64,000 nt of DNA from CAYRSS01 sp964426945 (GTDB taxonomy: Bacteria; Planctomycetota; Phycisphaerae; UBA1845). The stretch lies in the NCBI GenBank assembly GCA_964426945.1, contig CAYRSS010000008.1:1-64000 (forward strand). The letters are read 5' to 3'. A program made the position numbers and the translations under genes. A model generated the notes under the pieces. That model was not told where the DNA came from. It did no database searches and worked only from the letters and a program-made list of their open reading frames with translations. The first letter of the stretch is position 1. Every line of letters starts with the position of its first letter. This document shows positions 1-9,103 of this stretch, in pieces.

Positions 1-380
1 TCGTTGATGCTGTCGCCCACCGGCAGCACGAAACAGGCGCTGAGCATGCCCATCTCGCGCCCGGCGTTCATCAGCGTCGGGCTGTTCGGCATGAACCGGC
101 GCTCGACCATCATGTCGAAGAAGCGCTTTTCCCAGGTCGTGCGCACGGCCGAGTCTTCGCTGTAGAGCCGCTCGGGCTCGGCGATGGCGTGGGCCACGCG
201 CTCGAACAGGTCGCGCGGCGTCTCGGTGCAGCGGCCCTGTTCATCCTTCTTGAGGTAGCGGGCGCGCAAGACGCGCAGCGCGTTCTCCGAGAAACCGAGA
301 TCGTCGTGACGACGGCCGCCGGCGGAGCGGGCGTCTTCCTTGACGCTGATTGCGGGCTTGGAGTGGGTCACCGTATCCAT
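1..380 (-). CDS. nrdJ: Class II (adenosylcobalamin-dependent) ribonucleotide reductase, N-terminal part
   Basis: Reading leftwards from an ATG at 378-380, the frame is open to the window edge (126 codons seen; the rest lies outside). The product begins MDTVTHSKPAISVKEDAR and carries the class II reductase N-terminal block: FSENALRVLRARYL, then RFMPNSPTLMNAG and SACFVLPVGDSIN. The Cys in SACFVLPV matches the first active-site thiol of the family. The enzyme reduces ribonucleotides to deoxyribonucleotides with coenzyme B12 and works with or without oxygen. The start is supported by a GGAG-type ribosome site about 6 nt upstream (minus strand gtaggagcgacc before ATG). I saw no clear NrdR box or B12-box upstream. 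Confidence 0.9.
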   Translation of the reverse strand, partial: MDTVTHSKPAISVKEDARSAGGRRHDDLGFSENALRVLRARYLKKDEQGRCTETPRDLFERVAHAIAEPERLYSEDSAVRTTWEKRFFDMMVERRFMPNSPTLMNAGREMGMLSACFVLPVGDSIN

Positions 381-927
381 GGTCGCTCCTACGGGCGCGA
401 ACGATTGCAGTGCACAAATCACGACAGCGCGACGGCCCCGCCGGCCCCATGGGCAGCGCAGGGCCTGCGAACAGGCCGCTAGTTCGATTCTTGGCTGATT
501 TTTTGAGCTGAGGCTGCCTCCAGTGGAAGGATGATTCTTACCATGAGCAGCCTCCGGAAACGACGCAGCCGGGTCGAGTCGAACCACGACCGTCCGCCAG
601 AATGTACCCCACGTCTTGGGTCCCGTCAACGGAAATCACCAATCTGTTGGGGTAACGCTAATCACATCGGCAACCGCCGAATCGACCCTTGAGGCCGAGC
701 GAGATAATTTCCCGTGTGCGGAGAGGTTGCGCGCGCTCGCTTGCTGTGAGATTTGCGCTTGGGGTTGGTTAGCTCCCGGGTGAAGAGGGCGAGAATCTGC
801 GGGTTGGGCAGAATCCCCCACCGATTTACGGCGGCGCTTGAATGGCCCTGCCTTAAAGGGCTTTTCGGTCTGCTTTCCGGCGCGGAAATCAACCGCTAAG
901 GTTCGCCGACCCGGAGGCTTACGCACC
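381..927. other. 547-bp intergenic region between nrdJ and a glycosylase gene (divergent)
   Basis: There is no convincing gene here. It is the shared upstream region of nrdJ (minus) and the glycosylase (plus). An 8-bp inverted repeat, GAGGCTGC at 510-517 and GCAGCCTC at 547-554, could fold in the nrdJ leader, next to a run of six T (497-503 area). I looked for a cobalamin-riboswitch B12 box (GCCAGGAGACC-like) because class II reductase genes sometimes have one, and did not find it. Confidence 0.4.
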
Positions 928-1899
928 ATGCCCGCGCAGACCTTTCAGCTGGCCGTCCCCGCACCTTTCTCGCTGAAGTCCCTCGCGCTGAGTCACGGCT
1001 GGCACGAGTGTGCGCCGTTCTCCTGGGCTGAGGGCGGACAATCGCTGCAATACGTCGCGCGGCGCGGGCGCGACGCATATCGCGTGACGATCAAGCAGGA
1101 GCCCGCACGGCGCGGCCGCGTGGCGCTGGACGTCCGTGTCATGGACGTGGCACTCAGCGGCGAAGAGCTCGCCGAGGTCGAGCGTGACGTCCGCCACATG
1201 CTCAGGCTCGACGAGGACTACGGCGCGTTCTACGAACTGTGCGGCCGCCACGAGCACCTCGCCCCGGCCGCGGCGATCGCAGCGGGCAGGCTGCTGCGCG
1301 CGCCGTCACTGTTCGAGGACATCATCAAGACGATCTGCGGCACAAACGTGAACTGGACGCAGGCGGTGAAGATGATCAATCGCGTGGCACAGCTCGGCCC
1401 CTGCGTGCCACACTTCCGCCACCTCAACGCATGGCCCACGCCGACGGAGATTCTCCGCGCGGGCGAGGCGTACCTGTCCGATGTCTGCCGCCTCGGCTAC
1501 CGCAGCGCGTCGATCCTGAAACTCTGCGAAGGCGTCCGGCGCGGGACGATCGACCTCGACGCGATCCGCGCCGCTGCGGCGGATCCCGCCGTCACAAGTG
1601 CCCAGGTCGTGGCACTGCTTCGACAGATCCACGGCGTCGGCGAGGCGAGCGCTCACTTCCTGCTCGCCACGCTGGGACGCTATGACCTGGTCGGCATCGA
1701 CAGTTGGACGCTGACCTACGTCGGGCGGACCTACTACCACGGCCGCAAGCCCACCGCGCGCCAGGTACGGCGCGTCTACGAGCCCTTCAGCCCCTACCAG
1801 CACCTGGCGTGGTGGTGCGAGCAGTGGCTGACCTGGGGCACCGCGCACGACATCCTGCGCGAGCACGGCCTGGAGCCGCGCGGCACGCCGATCGCGTGA
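928..1899 (+). CDS. HhH-GPD family DNA glycosylase (AlkA/OGG-like)
   Basis: A 323-residue protein of the helix-hairpin-helix/Gly-Pro-Asp base-excision superfamily, which flips out and removes damaged bases. The core runs from about residue 120 (APSLFEDIIKTICGTNVNW, the opening helices of the fold) to the hairpin LRQIHGVGEASAHFLL (GVG at 236-238) and the catalytic Asp258 in VGIDSWT. The position where OGG1-type lyases carry the Schiff-base lysine (two after GVG) is Ala240, so a monofunctional AlkA-like glycosylase without beta-lyase activity is likelier. An upstream in-frame ATG at 838 exists, but GGAGG at 913-917 places the start at 928. Substrate cannot be read from sequence. Confidence 0.8.
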   Translation: MPAQTFQLAVPAPFSLKSLALSHGWHECAPFSWAEGGQSLQYVARRGRDAYRVTIKQEPARRGRVALDVRVMDVALSGEELAEVERDVRHMLRLDEDYGAFYELCGRHEHLAPAAAIAAGRLLRAPSLFEDIIKTICGTNVNWTQAVKMINRVAQLGPCVPHFRHLNAWPTPTEILRAGEAYLSDVCRLGYRSASILKLCEGVRRGTIDLDAIRAAAADPAVTSAQVVALLRQIHGVGEASAHFLLATLGRYDLVGIDSWTLTYVGRTYYHGRKPTARQVRRVYEPFSPYQHLAWWCEQWLTWGTAHDILREHGLEPRGTPIA

Positions 1900-2093
1900 T
1901 GCCGCCAGCCTGGTCCGTTCCGGGTCGCCGGCGTGACCGATAACCACACGGTCCGAGTGCTTCGCGGCCCGGTCGCCCTGAGGTTCCCACTTGCCCCGGC
2001 CTGCCCGTCGATATCGCAAGCTGAAACTGCGCCATTGCCGGAAGCCCGCCGGGGCGGGCCCGTGTCGGCGCTGCGCACTTCGGAGGCCCGCCC

Positions 2094-3230
2094 ATGGGGC
2101 TGTGGGACTGGTTCATGCGGGCGATCAGCTCGCCATCCGACTCGGCACCGCGGGAGCCGGGTCGGCCGCCGGTCGAGGGCAGCGCGCCGCTGCGCGCCGA
2201 ATCGTCCTCGACGCGGCGCGCCACGGTTGCCGCCTCGCCGGCGAGCTTCCACTCCGCCGGCGGCGTCGCGCTGCTGGACGAGTCCACAGGCGATCCGCCC
2301 GAGGAGGACCGCGATCACGAGCAGCCTTGGTGGGCTCCGGAGGGCGTCGTGCTCACCGACCTGCCCGACCCGCGTCGCCCCGACCTGTCTCCCGGAGCCC
2401 GCGCGGTCGAGAACCAGCTCGTGTCCCACTTCGACGGGCACGACCTGACGATGCCGCCGCTGCCGAGATCCGCCGAGACGGTGCTCGGGCTGCTGGGCGA
2501 CCGGCAGTGCGACTTCGGCCGGGTCGCGGATGAGATCGCCGCCGACCAGGTGCTCGCCGCTGCCGTGCTTCGGGCGGTGAACTCGCCGCTTTACTGCGCC
2601 GTGGATCGGATTACCGCGCTGCGTCCGGCGGTGACACGGCTCGGCGGACGCGCCCTGCGTACGCTGGTAATGCACCAGGCGCTGCGCGCTGCGACCTTCG
2701 TCAAGAGCGGTGGCGACCAGGCGCTGGCCAACGTCGTGTGGCGGCGGTCGGTGATGAGCGGTTACGTCATGCGCGGCCTTGCGCCCTTCTGCGGCGTCGA
2801 GCCCGAGCAGGCGTTTCTCGTCGGGCTGCTGCACGACATCGGCAACGTCATCGTGCTGCGGATCGTCTGCGGCGAGGAGTCGATCGCCCACGAGCGGATC
2901 GACCTGCCTGCGTTCGAGTATCTATGCCGCGTGACGCACCAGGAGTTCGGCGAGCTGGTCGCCAGGGCGTGGAAACTGCCCGACGACCTGGTCGCGCTCA
3001 TCGGAGAACACCACGATGCTCCGGCGGCCGACGACCCGCTGCGCAATCAGCGGCTGATGCTGCAGGCCACCGAGATGATCGTCGCGATGCTTGGGCCGGG
3101 GACGCCGACCGCGTACGACCTGTGCGCGAGTCGTCCGTTGAAACAACTGGGGCTCGGCGGTCGACGCGACTTCCGCGCGTTCCTCGACGCGCTGCCGGCG
3201 GAGCTGGAGGATTCCGCCGGATTCCCGTGA
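2094..3230 (+). CDS. HDOD-domain signalling protein
   Basis: A 378-residue cytoplasmic protein. Residues 1-110 are low-complexity and Pro/Arg/Asp-rich. From about 115 to 320 it matches the HDOD family (HD-related output domain): LPRSAETVLGLL, VLRAVNSPLYC, VTRLGGRALRTLVM and the family's characteristic LLHDIGN with His247-Asp248. HDOD proteins are regulatory relatives of HD phosphohydrolases, usually lacking the full metal site, and are tied to c-di-GMP, chemotaxis or stress signalling. A GGAGG at 2082-2086 fits the ATG at 2094. It stands alone, with 194 bp upstream and 98 bp to the next gene. No partner receiver or GGDEF domain lies nearby, so its input is unknown. Confidence 0.8.
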   Translation: MGLWDWFMRAISSPSDSAPREPGRPPVEGSAPLRAESSSTRRATVAASPASFHSAGGVALLDESTGDPPEEDRDHEQPWWAPEGVVLTDLPDPRRPDLSPGARAVENQLVSHFDGHDLTMPPLPRSAETVLGLLGDRQCDFGRVADEIAADQVLAAAVLRAVNSPLYCAVDRITALRPAVTRLGGRALRTLVMHQALRAATFVKSGGDQALANVVWRRSVMSGYVMRGLAPFCGVEPEQAFLVGLLHDIGNVIVLRIVCGEESIAHERIDLPAFEYLCRVTHQEFGELVARAWKLPDDLVALIGEHHDAPAADDPLRNQRLMLQATEMIVAMLGPGTPTAYDLCASRPLKQLGLGGRRDFRAFLDALPAELEDSAGFP

Positions 3231-3328
3231 CAGCCGCTGTGTCGACGTGTGCCCGGCGGCGCCTTCGGATGCGGTGACCGCTCCGACGGCATCGACCCGC
3301 GGCGGGCCGGTGGTTATCCTCGCTCGTC

Positions 3329-6301
3329 ATGAGGACCAACCAGCCATCCGACACCCGCCGTTCCTCCATACAGCTGACTGGCGTGTCTTCGCGCCCCACC
3401 GCATCGCCGCGGGATGGACGGTTGTCCGCGGCTCGCCGGTGCTGGAGCGCGGTGTTTCTTTTGGGGGCCGGCTTCCTCATGGGATTGATGCTGACCGCAC
3501 GGGCGTCCGCCGACGTGGCCGCCCCGACCCTTCAGATCCGCGTGGCGGGTCGCCCCGAGTCGACCGACCGGCCGATGCTCTGGGCGGTCAGACAGGGAGG
3601 ACGGATCCTCGCCGAGGGGCGCCTCGAACCCACCGGGCGCGCCGGAGAGGAGCCCTTTGAGCTCATCCGCAGCGACGCCCGGCTCGACGACGGACCGGCC
3701 GAACTGCTCGCGTGCATCAACCGCGACGGGCTGATCTCCGTGCATCCAAGTTTCGGTGACCTCTACGCCGTGGCTCCGTTCGAAATCCGCCACGGCCGGG
3801 CCGACGTGGAACTCGCGCCCGACCGCTGGCGCGAGCGCAAACCTTCCTCGCCCGACCACGTGCTGACCGTGCACTACCACCGGTTCGACGCGGACTACGT
3901 ATCGCCGGGGCTGTGGACCTGGGACGAGCGCCAGTCGCTCAAGCCGGAAGACCAGGAGCTGTTCGTCGTCGGGCGCACCGAGTTCGGCGTGGTGTTCCAG
4001 CTCGACAGGGCGAAGTATGGCGAGGGCCGCATCGGGCTGCTGCCGCGCCTTCGCAGCGACTGGCAGCACAAGGATGGCGGCGATCGCTTCTGGACGCCGG
4101 GGATGGCGCGCGAGGTCTGGCTCGTGCAAGGGCGCGACGAGGTGTACCCGCGCCTGCCCGACGTCAGTCCGCGGCTGGTCGGTGCGCGCATTGCCTCCGA
4201 ACTCTCCGTCGTCGTACGCTTCACGCATCGGCTGGCCACGGTTGATTTTCCGCGCTCGCGGTTCACAATCCGCGACGAGGCGGGGGCCACGGTGGCTGTC
4301 TCCGCCGTCGAGCCGCAGGGCGAGCATGAGGGCCGCGCGTCATCGCTGCGGCTGCGTGTCGAGAATCCCCTCGAATACATGCGGCGAGAGTACACGCTGA
4401 CGGTCGACGGCTTTCCGCCGGCCACCGTCGTGCCGGGCGAGGTGCTTGTGGAGTCGAAGCGGTTCTACGATCCCGAGGCCGTCCTTGGCGCGACGTATGC
4501 CAGGAATGCGACCACCTTCCGGGTCTTTTCCCCCGGCGCCGAGCGGGTCGAGGTCCTCATCTCGGCCGCTCACGTCGGCGGCGAACCGCTCGTCACCCAG
4601 GCGATGTCGGTGAATGAACACGGCGTGTGGTCCGCAGAGGTGCCCGGCGACTGGAAGGGGCGGTTCTACAGCTACCGCCTGCGCGGGCCGGTGCTCGATC
4701 CGACGCGCGAAGTCACCGACATCTACGCCCGCTGCACAAGCGGTCCGCACGGTCGCGGCCTGATTCTTGACCCGGCCGAGACCAATCCGCCCGGTTTCCG
4801 GCCCGGGCAGTACGTCAGCCTCGCGGCGCCCGTCGACGCCATTATCTACGAGATGCACATCCGCGACTTCACCATCTCGCCCGACTCGGGCGTGAAGGTG
4901 AAGGGCAAATTCCTCGGCCTCACCGAATCGGGCACGCGGCATCCGGAGGATTCGACCATTGTGACCGGTCTCGACCACCTGGTGGAGCTGGGCGTTACGC
5001 ACGTTCAGATCATGCCCATCCAGGATTTTGAGAACGTCGAGACCGATGACGACCAGTACAACTGGGGCTACATGCCCATCAACTTCAGCTCGCCCGACGG
5101 CTGGTACGCCACGAAGATCGTCGGGCCCGAGCGCGTCATCGAGTTCAAGAAGCTCGTCGCCGCCCTGCACGAGAAGGGCATCGGCGTGATCATGGACGTC
5201 GTCTACAACCACACCGCCCAGGCGGCGAGCTTCGACTACCTCTGCCACGGCTACTACTACCGTCGCCTCCCGGATGGCTCCTACTGGAACGGTTCGGGCT
5301 GTGGCAACGAGTTCGCCAGCGAACACCCGATGGCCCGCAAATTCATGCTCGACTCGGTGAAGTACTGGGTCAGCGAATACGGCGTGGACGGCTTCCGCTT
5401 CGACCTGATGGGGCTGCACGATCTGGAGACCATGCTGCTCATCCGCGACGAACTGCGGAAGATCAACCCGTCGGTCCTGGTTTACGGCGAACCCTGGACC
5501 GGCGGGGCAAGCGGCCTCGCCCAGATCACCGATCAGCAGCGGGTCGCCGGCACGGGCATCGGCGCGTTCAACGACCGCATCCGCGACGCCATCAAGGGCG
5601 GCCGCGACGGCGGAGCCAGCGGGTTCGTCCAGACCGGCGTGAGCGGCGACGCCATCCTGCGCGGCATCCGCGGCGCCGTTGGCGACTGGGCGAAAGAGCC
5701 CGGCGAGTGCCTCACCTACTGCGAGTGCCACGACAACCTCACCACGTGGGACAAACTGCTGCAGTCGGTGCCGGACGAGCCGCTCGAGGTGAAGAAGCGC
5801 ATGCAGCGACTGGCCGGCCTGATCGTCATGACCTCGCAGGGGGTTGCGTTTATCCACTCGGGCCAGGAGTTCTGCCGCGGCAAGGGGGGCAACCACAACA
5901 GCTACAACGCCCCCGATTCGGTCAACCAGGTCGTCTGGGGGCTGAAGCGCGAGCATCGCGATGTGTACGACTACTACCGCGGCCTGATTGCGATGCGCAA
6001 GGCACACCCGGCATTCCGCCTGCGCAGCGCCGAGGAGATCCGCCGGCGCATTCACGTGCGGAAGGATGTCCCGACGGAGCGCTGCCTCGCGTGGACGATC
6101 GACGGCGCGGGGCTGCCGGGCGAGGACCATTCGGTGACGCTGGTGCTGCTCAACGGCGAGCGCGCTGACGCGGTGTTCTCGCTCCCGCCGGGGCGCTGGC
6201 GCGTGCTGGCCGATGCCGATCACGCAGGTGTCGAGACGCTGCGCGAGGCGGAGGGCACGGTCCGCCTGGTCGGACACTCGGGCATGGTGCTCGCGCGGTA
6301 G
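3329..6301 (+). CDS. pulA: Secreted type I pullulanase-like GH13 glycoside hydrolase
   Basis: A 990-residue enzyme predicted to cleave alpha-1,6 branch points of alpha-glucans outside the cytoplasm. An Arg-rich N-terminus, a hydrophobic stretch (about residues 40-60) and ARASA before Asp form a signal peptide. Beta-sandwich modules, ending in a CBM48-like domain (around 385-480), precede the GH13 barrel. The barrel shows YNWGYMP (577; type I pullulanases usually have YNWGYDP), region I DVVYNH (from 623), region II GFRFDLM with nucleophile Asp692, region III YGEPW with acid Glu721, and region IV CECHDN with Asp802. All catalytic residues are present. The Asp-to-Met change in the signature may alter substrate preference; a glycogen-debranching or amylopullulanase role remains possible. 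It is convergent with the next gene, 15 bp away. Confidence 0.85.
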   Translation: MRTNQPSDTRRSSIQLTGVSSRPTASPRDGRLSAARRCWSAVFLLGAGFLMGLMLTARASADVAAPTLQIRVAGRPESTDRPMLWAVRQGGRILAEGRLEPTGRAGEEPFELIRSDARLDDGPAELLACINRDGLISVHPSFGDLYAVAPFEIRHGRADVELAPDRWRERKPSSPDHVLTVHYHRFDADYVSPGLWTWDERQSLKPEDQELFVVGRTEFGVVFQLDRAKYGEGRIGLLPRLRSDWQHKDGGDRFWTPGMAREVWLVQGRDEVYPRLPDVSPRLVGARIASELSVVVRFTHRLATVDFPRSRFTIRDEAGATVAVSAVEPQGEHEGRASSLRLRVENPLEYMRREYTLTVDGFPPATVVPGEVLVESKRFYDPEAVLGATYARNATTFRVFSPGAERVEVLISAAHVGGEPLVTQAMSVNEHGVWSAEVPGDWKGRFYSYRLRGPVLDPTREVTDIYARCTSGPHGRGLILDPAETNPPGFRPGQYVSLAAPVDAIIYEMHIRDFTISPDSGVKVKGKFLGLTESGTRHPEDSTIVTGLDHLVELGVTHVQIMPIQDFENVETDDDQYNWGYMPINFSSPDGWYATKIVGPERVIEFKKLVAALHEKGIGVIMDVVYNHTAQAASFDYLCHGYYYRRLPDGSYWNGSGCGNEFASEHPMARKFMLDSVKYWVSEYGVDGFRFDLMGLHDLETMLLIRDELRKINPSVLVYGEPWTGGASGLAQITDQQRVAGTGIGAFNDRIRDAIKGGRDGGASGFVQTGVSGDAILRGIRGAVGDWAKEPGECLTYCECHDNLTTWDKLLQSVPDEPLEVKKRMQRLAGLIVMTSQGVAFIHSGQEFCRGKGGNHNSYNAPDSVNQVVWGLKREHRDVYDYYRGLIAMRKAHPAFRLRSAEEIRRRIHVRKDVPTERCLAWTIDGAGLPGEDHSVTLVLLNGERADAVFSLPPGRWRVLADADHAGVETLREAEGTVRLVGHSGMVLAR

Positions 6302-6316
6302 GGCGGCGGCGCGGCG

Positions 6317-7954
6317 CTACGAGCCGGTGCCGTCTCGGCGCATCAGCAGCAGGGTGAAATCCTCGGCGACCTTGCCGGACTTGATGTAGCTCTGCAGGTC
6401 GGTCGTCAGGTCGGTGATGATCTCGGAGGGGGTCTGGCCGACGTTGTCGCAGATGGCGCTTAGAAAGCGCTCGCGCCCGAGCGGCTCGCCGGCCTGGTTG
6501 GCTGCGGTCGTGCATCCCGCGCTGAACAGCGCCAGCATTTCGCCATCCTTCAGTCGGTCCTTGGCCACCGCGTATTCGAAGCCCTTCTGCGTGCCCACCG
6601 GCGGGCTGCCGGGCGTGTTCAGGTCGCGTGGTTCGCCGTTGCCGTCAATCGCGACCAGCCCCATGTTGCCCGCGGTCGAGTACTCGAACGCGCCGGTCTT
6701 CGGATTCATGATGACCACGGCGGCGTCAAGGCGGCAGGGCTCCTTTTCGTCGAGGATCAACCAGTTGTAGACCTTCATCTGCACCTGCGGCGGATCGGCA
6801 TGCAGGCCGGCGACGCGGAAGGCGGTGCGGACGTCGGTCATGGCGAGCGCCGTGCGGTTCATCCCCGCGGCGGCATGGCCGATGAGGAACGCGGCCAGGC
6901 CGTTGGGCAGCCGGCTGATGTCGTAGAAGTCGCCGGACGCGGTCGAGCCCGGCTTGGCGTACGCCGCGAGCTGAATCTGCGGCCAGAGCGGCACGTGTTT
7001 GGGATCGAGCCGCGACTGGACCTCGCGCAGAAAGGCCAGTTCACCGCCGGCGATCTGCGAGCGAATCGCTGCGATGTTGTCGATGATCGCTTCGAGCTGC
7101 GAAGCAACAAACCGCGCCACGATCGTCAGAAAGTCGTGATCCGACTGGTCAAACACGCGCGTCCGCCGACGCGTGTCGGCCACCAGCAGGCCCAGCGGAC
7201 CGCGCTTGCCGATGATCGGCACGGCCATCGACGACTGGGTCTCCTCCTGCCCGGTCTTGGGAATCCGGATGTATTGGTGCCGCGTCAGGCAGCGGTAGGT
7301 GTAGCACTCCAGGTTCCACGGTTCGCCGTTGTAGGGGCCCTTGTCGGACTTGCCGGCGACGAATTCCAGCCGGCCCGTGGGCTCGCGGCGGACGCCCATC
7401 CACACGGTCCTCGCACCGAGCTGCGGCAGCAGGAAGCCGAGCGTCGCTTCGAGAAGCTGGGCGAAGTCGGTGCACGTCCGCAGCCGCAGGCCGAACTGGG
7501 CCAGCGTGTCCTGCAGCGACGGCGTCAGCAAGATGTCCTCGTCGCCCTTGCGGACTTCGGCCCGCGAGGGGAGCGGAAACTGGCGGATCTTGGCGAGCTC
7601 CTCGACGTTCGACGCTTCGGGCAGTTCCAGGTCGGGCTTCTGGTCGAGCGTGAAGCGGATCTCGTAATGGGTGATGGTCAGGACGTCGCCGTCTTCGAGG
7701 GCCACGGGGCCGACGACGGGGGTGCCGTTCACCTCGGCGGCGGCCGTCGGCTTGGTCGGCTGATACACCCACTCCTCCCCCTCGTCGCCGACGGGCAGGA
7801 GCATGGCGTGGTAGTCGAGCACCTCCATGTCGGGCAACTGAACGAGATTGGCGGAATGCGAGCCGATCGACACGGGCGTCCCGTGGAACTCCAGGGCGGT
7901 GACCTTGGGGTTCTCGTCGGTCAGGGTGCGGGTGTCGGTGATTTCCAGGTGCAT
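6317..7954 (-). CDS. FHA-GAF-SpoIIE-like protein with degenerate PP2C domain
   Basis: A 545-residue signalling protein. Residues 1-105 form an FHA-like phosphopeptide-binding domain (GTPVSIGSHSAN, then VNGTPV and LEDGDVLTI). Residues 160-290 form a GAF-type sensor (MAVPIIGKRGPLGLL). Residues 303-540 are a SpoIIE/RsbU-type PP2C fold. In that fold the first metal motif GDFYD (341-345) is intact. The next, normally IGDVSGHG, reads IGHAAAGM with His360 in place of Asp. The usual YTDG reads FSAG with Ala479, and the usual DDIT reads EDFT with Glu531 at the metal position. Three of the metal ligands are therefore changed, which suggests a pseudophosphatase that binds rather than dephosphorylates a partner. 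No anti-sigma kinase or STAS gene lies next to it. Confidence 0.8.
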   Translation of the reverse strand: MHLEITDTRTLTDENPKVTALEFHGTPVSIGSHSANLVQLPDMEVLDYHAMLLPVGDEGEEWVYQPTKPTAAAEVNGTPVVGPVALEDGDVLTITHYEIRFTLDQKPDLELPEASNVEELAKIRQFPLPSRAEVRKGDEDILLTPSLQDTLAQFGLRLRTCTDFAQLLEATLGFLLPQLGARTVWMGVRREPTGRLEFVAGKSDKGPYNGEPWNLECYTYRCLTRHQYIRIPKTGQEETQSSMAVPIIGKRGPLGLLVADTRRRTRVFDQSDHDFLTIVARFVASQLEAIIDNIAAIRSQIAGGELAFLREVQSRLDPKHVPLWPQIQLAAYAKPGSTASGDFYDISRLPNGLAAFLIGHAAAGMNRTALAMTDVRTAFRVAGLHADPPQVQMKVYNWLILDEKEPCRLDAAVVIMNPKTGAFEYSTAGNMGLVAIDGNGEPRDLNTPGSPPVGTQKGFEYAVAKDRLKDGEMLALFSAGCTTAANQAGEPLGRERFLSAICDNVGQTPSEIITDLTTDLQSYIKSGKVAEDFTLLLMRRDGTGS

Positions 7955-8150
7955 AGGTCGCTCGCCTGATCCTTGGACTGACCTTGCTCCCCGCCGCGGG
8001 GGAGGCTATGACAACTCCCCGGGCCGCGGCGCCGCGGCAGGCCCCACGCGGTGAACGGCGGGGCGTCGGGCACTGCCGGATACCTTTTATATCCCGGCCG
8101 ACCCTCCCGGACCAGCCGGATCGGCCGCGCGACGTTGGATCGTTCCTCCC

Positions 8151-8993
8151 ATGCCCAAACGCGAACTGACCCTCGGCCACAGCCCCGACCCCGACGACGC
8201 GTTCATGTTTTTCGGCCTCGCCGCCGATCGGGTGGACACGAAAGGCTGGTCCTTTCGCCATATCCTGCAGGACATCCAGACACTTAACGAGCGCGCGATG
8301 CGCGGCGAGCTCGACATCACCGCGGTCAGCATTCACGCCTACCCCTACGTCGCGGATCGCTACGCGCTGACCGCCTGCGGATCGAGCATGGGCGACGGCT
8401 ACGGGCCGATGGTGGTCACGCGGCGCCCCATGACCATCGCCGACCTCGCCGGGCTGCACGTCGCCATTCCCGGTGAGAAGACCACTGCGTTTCTGGCGCT
8501 CAACCTGCTGCTCGGGCGGGGCCGGTTTCGCCACACGGTCGTGCCCTTCGACGAGATCCTCGCTTACGTCGCCGCGGGGAAGGCCGACGCGGGGCTGATC
8601 ATCCACGAGGGGCAGCTCACCTACCGCAACCATGACCTTCATCTCGTCGTCGATCTCGGCGAGCACTGGAAGCGCACAACGGGCCTGCCGTTGCCGCTGG
8701 GCGGCAACGCGATTCGCCGTGATCTGGGCGCTGCGGAGATGGAGGAGATCGCCGGCGTGCTCAAGTCCAGCATCCGCTACAGCCTGGACCACCGCAGCGA
8801 AGCAGTGGCCCATGCCTTGCGCTACGCGCGCGACATGGGGGTGGAACTGGCGGACAAGTTCGTCGGCATGTACGTGAATGACTGGACCATCGACTACGGC
8901 CCGAAGGGCCGCGAGGCGATCCGCCTCCTCCTGCAGCGCGGCGCGGAGGCCGGCCTGACCCCGCCGGTGGGTGAGATAGACTTTATCGGTTAG
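8151..8993 (+). CDS. mqnD: MqnD-type 1,4-dihydroxy-6-naphthoate synthase (futalosine pathway)
   Basis: A 280-residue protein with a periplasmic-binding-protein-like fold but no signal peptide. It starts LGHSPDPDDAFMFFGL, close to the SPxPND/TF opening of MqnD, and has VAIPGEKTTAFLALNLLL and ADAGLIIHEGQLTY, both typical of MqnA/MqnD enzymes. MqnD converts cyclic dehypoxanthine futalosine to 1,4-dihydroxy-6-naphthoate in the alternative menaquinone route that starts from chorismate. No other mqn gene is in this window. The neighbour MqnA or a generic substrate-binding relative cannot be excluded by eye, but the TTA and HEGQ motifs favour MqnD. The ATG at 8151 follows cgttcctccc, a weak ribosome site. 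Confidence 0.7.
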   Translation: MPKRELTLGHSPDPDDAFMFFGLAADRVDTKGWSFRHILQDIQTLNERAMRGELDITAVSIHAYPYVADRYALTACGSSMGDGYGPMVVTRRPMTIADLAGLHVAIPGEKTTAFLALNLLLGRGRFRHTVVPFDEILAYVAAGKADAGLIIHEGQLTYRNHDLHLVVDLGEHWKRTTGLPLPLGGNAIRRDLGAAEMEEIAGVLKSSIRYSLDHRSEAVAHALRYARDMGVELADKFVGMYVNDWTIDYGPKGREAIRLLLQRGAEAGLTPPVGEIDFIG

Positions 8994-9067
8994 GTCGGCA
9001 CACGTGCCCTCGCGGAGCGGGCGTGAATGCAGGGCTTCCCCTGATCCCGCTCCGGCGATTCCCAGCC

Positions 9068-9096
9068 TTGACACACCTGCGGACCATGGGCAAGAT
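9068..9096 (+). promoter_or_regulatory. Candidate sigma70-type promoter of the pigment operon
   Basis: TTGACA (9068-9073, perfect -35), 17 bp, then CAAGAT (9091-9096, 3 of 6 for -10). Transcription would begin at about 9103, almost on the ATG at 9104, which would make the ACP mRNA nearly leaderless. That fits the absence of a ribosome site there. Position by eye only. Confidence 0.35.
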
Positions 9097-9103
9097 CGCC
9101 CCG

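Noticed and set aside
381..660. Cobalamin riboswitch upstream of nrdJ
   Set aside because: CCACTGG on the minus strand resembles one riboswitch segment, but no B12 box and no matching paired stems were found.
4340..6277. A 645-codon minus-strand open frame opposite the pullulanase gene
   Set aside because: The plus strand carries all GH13 catalytic motifs. The minus reading has none and is a GC-driven shadow.
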